6,266 nt of DNA from Calditrichia bacterium (GTDB taxonomy: Bacteria > Calditrichota > Calditrichia > RBG-13-44-9 > J042): contig JAUIFT010000186.1 in the NCBI GenBank assembly GCA_030430345.1, positions 1 to 6,266 of the forward strand, read 5' to 3'. Positions within the stretch are counted from its first letter, which is position 1, and every line of letters starts with the position of its first letter. The position numbers and the translations under genes were made by a program. This document shows, piece by piece, positions 5,447 through 6,266 of the stretch. The notes under the pieces were generated by a model. That model did not search any database, had not been told where the DNA came from, and saw nothing but the letters and a program-made list of their open reading frames with translations.

Positions 5447-6266
5447 ATGCGTTATCTCAAATGGCTATTTTACGGCTGTTTCTTAAGCACGTTAATGTTT
5501 GCGCAACAATCAGAATGGGAGCGGCAGCGCCAACAGGAACGGGAAGCCTGGGAACGCCAGCGAGCGCAGGAGCGCCGGGCCTGGCAAACACAGGCTGCTG
5601 CTGAACGGGAGCGCTGGCAGGACATGGTTGACAGAGAATCGGCTGCCTGGCAGGCCCATGTTGCCGCCGTAAAAAAGCGCTGGCGGGAAATACGTTTCTC
5701 CAATGTTAAGAACTGGGTGGGCTACGACGAAAGCCTTAACCGCCGTTTCTCAGTTGATTTTGAGAACGGTAATCTGCAATTAGAAGTGCTTGGCCAGCAA
5801 AACAGTCCGCCGGATGAGCTGCAAAAGAACGCCCGGGAAATGCTTGATGAGTTATTGCGGGAAACAACCGCCGGTAGTGACCGTCCCATTCTCGAAGATC
5901 AGTTAGACCTCGATCCGGGCAGTGCGGATATTCCGGCAGCAATGGTGGAAAGAGATCGTTATACAGCACCGGACGGGAATGTTTATGAGAAAATGACTAT
6001 CAATATTCCCTTCAGGCAAAACCACCTGCGCACACGGGCCGCTAACGTTTTGCCGCTGGTAAAAAAATATGCTGCCAAGTACAGTATCGATCCCAAATTG
6101 ATAATGGCAATTATTCACACCGAATCGGCCTATAACCCGAAAGCGATCTCCACATTTCGCCGGAGCAGGGGGCGTGTCGGCCATGCTTATGGGTTGATGC
6201 AATTAGTGCCTTATTCCGGTGGTAAGGAGGCATATCAGTATATCGGCGGGCGTGGTGAACCAACAC
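5447..6266 (+). CDS. mltC: MltC-like lytic murein transglycosylase (3' end beyond the window)
   Basis: Lytic transglycosylase that would cut the MurNAc-GlcNAc bond of peptidoglycan in the periplasm, forming 1,6-anhydro ends. The first 273 residues are present; MltC of E. coli has about 360. ATG 5447 follows AGGAG with 4 nt spacing. Residues 1-19 form a Sec-type signal peptide (basic start, hydrophobic core, likely cleavage after A19). Residues 20-84 are a charged helix with Trp at every 11th position. From about 85 to 195 comes an MltC N-terminal-type domain (W90-V-G-Y, RRFSVDFENG, later INIPF with NHLRTRA). The SLT domain starts near 205 with IDPKLIMAIIHTES; E226 is the expected catalytic acid. 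GLMQ is at 249-252, followed by PYSGG. Unlike E. coli MltC, there is no convincing lipobox. The loop between E226 and GLMQ is about eight residues longer and very basic. The MltC assignment is firm at domain level; orthology is not proven. Confidence 0.92.
   Translation, partial: MRYLKWLFYGCFLSTLMFAQQSEWERQRQQEREAWERQRAQERRAWQTQAAAERERWQDMVDRESAAWQAHVAAVKKRWREIRFSNVKNWVGYDESLNRRFSVDFENGNLQLEVLGQQNSPPDELQKNAREMLDELLRETTAGSDRPILEDQLDLDPGSADIPAAMVERDRYTAPDGNVYEKMTINIPFRQNHLRTRAANVLPLVKKYAAKYSIDPKLIMAIIHTESAYNPKAISTFRRSRGRVGHAYGLMQLVPYSGGKEAYQYIGGRGEPT
5516..5683 (+). repeat. 33-bp degenerate tandem repeat encoding Trp-marked 11-residue units
   Basis: TGG codons begin at 5516, 5549, 5582, 5615, 5648 and 5681, exactly 33 bp apart. 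The first two units (5516-5548 and 5549-5581) match at 22 of 33 bases; later units keep mainly the Trp codon and the charged/Ala character. It lies wholly inside the transglycosylase gene, in the segment between the signal peptide and the first domain. Confidence 0.85.

Noticed and set aside
5477..5479. Cys11 of the transglycosylase as a lipobox cysteine, as in lipoprotein MltC
   Set aside because: The preceding residues F-Y-G do not fit a lipobox, and the hydrophobic core continues past the Cys to A19, which fits signal peptidase I cleavage better.
5314..5604. Open frame starting at TTG 5314 and running into the transglycosylase gene in another frame
   Set aside because: More than half overlaps the strongly supported MltC-like gene out of frame. 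It has no ribosome site and no recognisable domain, and its Ala/Gly/Thr-rich end is an artefact of the Trp-repeat DNA.
5516..5683. CRISPR-like array suggested by the regular spacing
   Set aside because: The 33-bp units have no conserved repeat alternating with unique spacers, and they are continuous coding sequence in frame with the transglycosylase.

Overview
The window comes from a Gram-negative bacterial chromosome. The evidence is a MltC-type murein transglycosylase with an export signal, a lipoprotein-anchored amidohydrolase and a RhlB-type DEAD-box helicase. The helicase core and the MltC domains resemble proteobacterial proteins, but both genes of the helicase operon start at TTG and the transglycosylase has an unusual N-terminus. 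I therefore do not assign a phylum. There are no tRNAs, rRNAs, CRISPR arrays, transposases or phage genes.

Layout from left to right: (1) An intrinsic terminator (35-63, minus strand) closes a leftward two-gene operon made of csaA (1806-2150) followed 28 bp later by a rhlB-like helicase (98-1777). Both act on or bind RNA or proteins in the cytoplasm: CsaA is a small OB-fold tRNA-binding/chaperone protein, and the helicase remodels RNA and carries long basic, disordered-looking tails. (2) A 418-bp divergent intergenic region (2151-2568) carries candidate promoters for both directions. (3) A rightward YtcJ/NfdA-type amidohydrolase (2569-4296) has a lipoprotein signal peptide, so it probably acts in the periplasm or on a membrane surface. 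(4) A perfect 14-bp stem (4323-4358) with A/T tracts on both sides forms a bidirectional terminator between this gene and the convergent next one. (5) A leftward, unrecognised 266-residue protein (4381-5181) has a helical N-terminal half and a Cys/His-rich, probably zinc-binding C-terminal half. (6) A 265-bp divergent intergenic region holds two small inverted repeats. (7) The 5' part of a rightward mltC-like lytic transglycosylase (5447 to the window end) is cut by the window edge after the catalytic region has begun.

Apart from the csaA-rhlB pair, the genes look like independent transcription units and do not form an obvious pathway. The most distinctive observation is in the transglycosylase. 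Between its signal peptide and its MltC N-terminal domain lies a helix-forming segment with a tryptophan at exactly every 11th residue (W24, 35, 46, 57, 68, 79), encoded by 33-bp degenerate tandem units. The second is the uncharacterised Cys/His protein. I found no clear evidence of a new multigene system.
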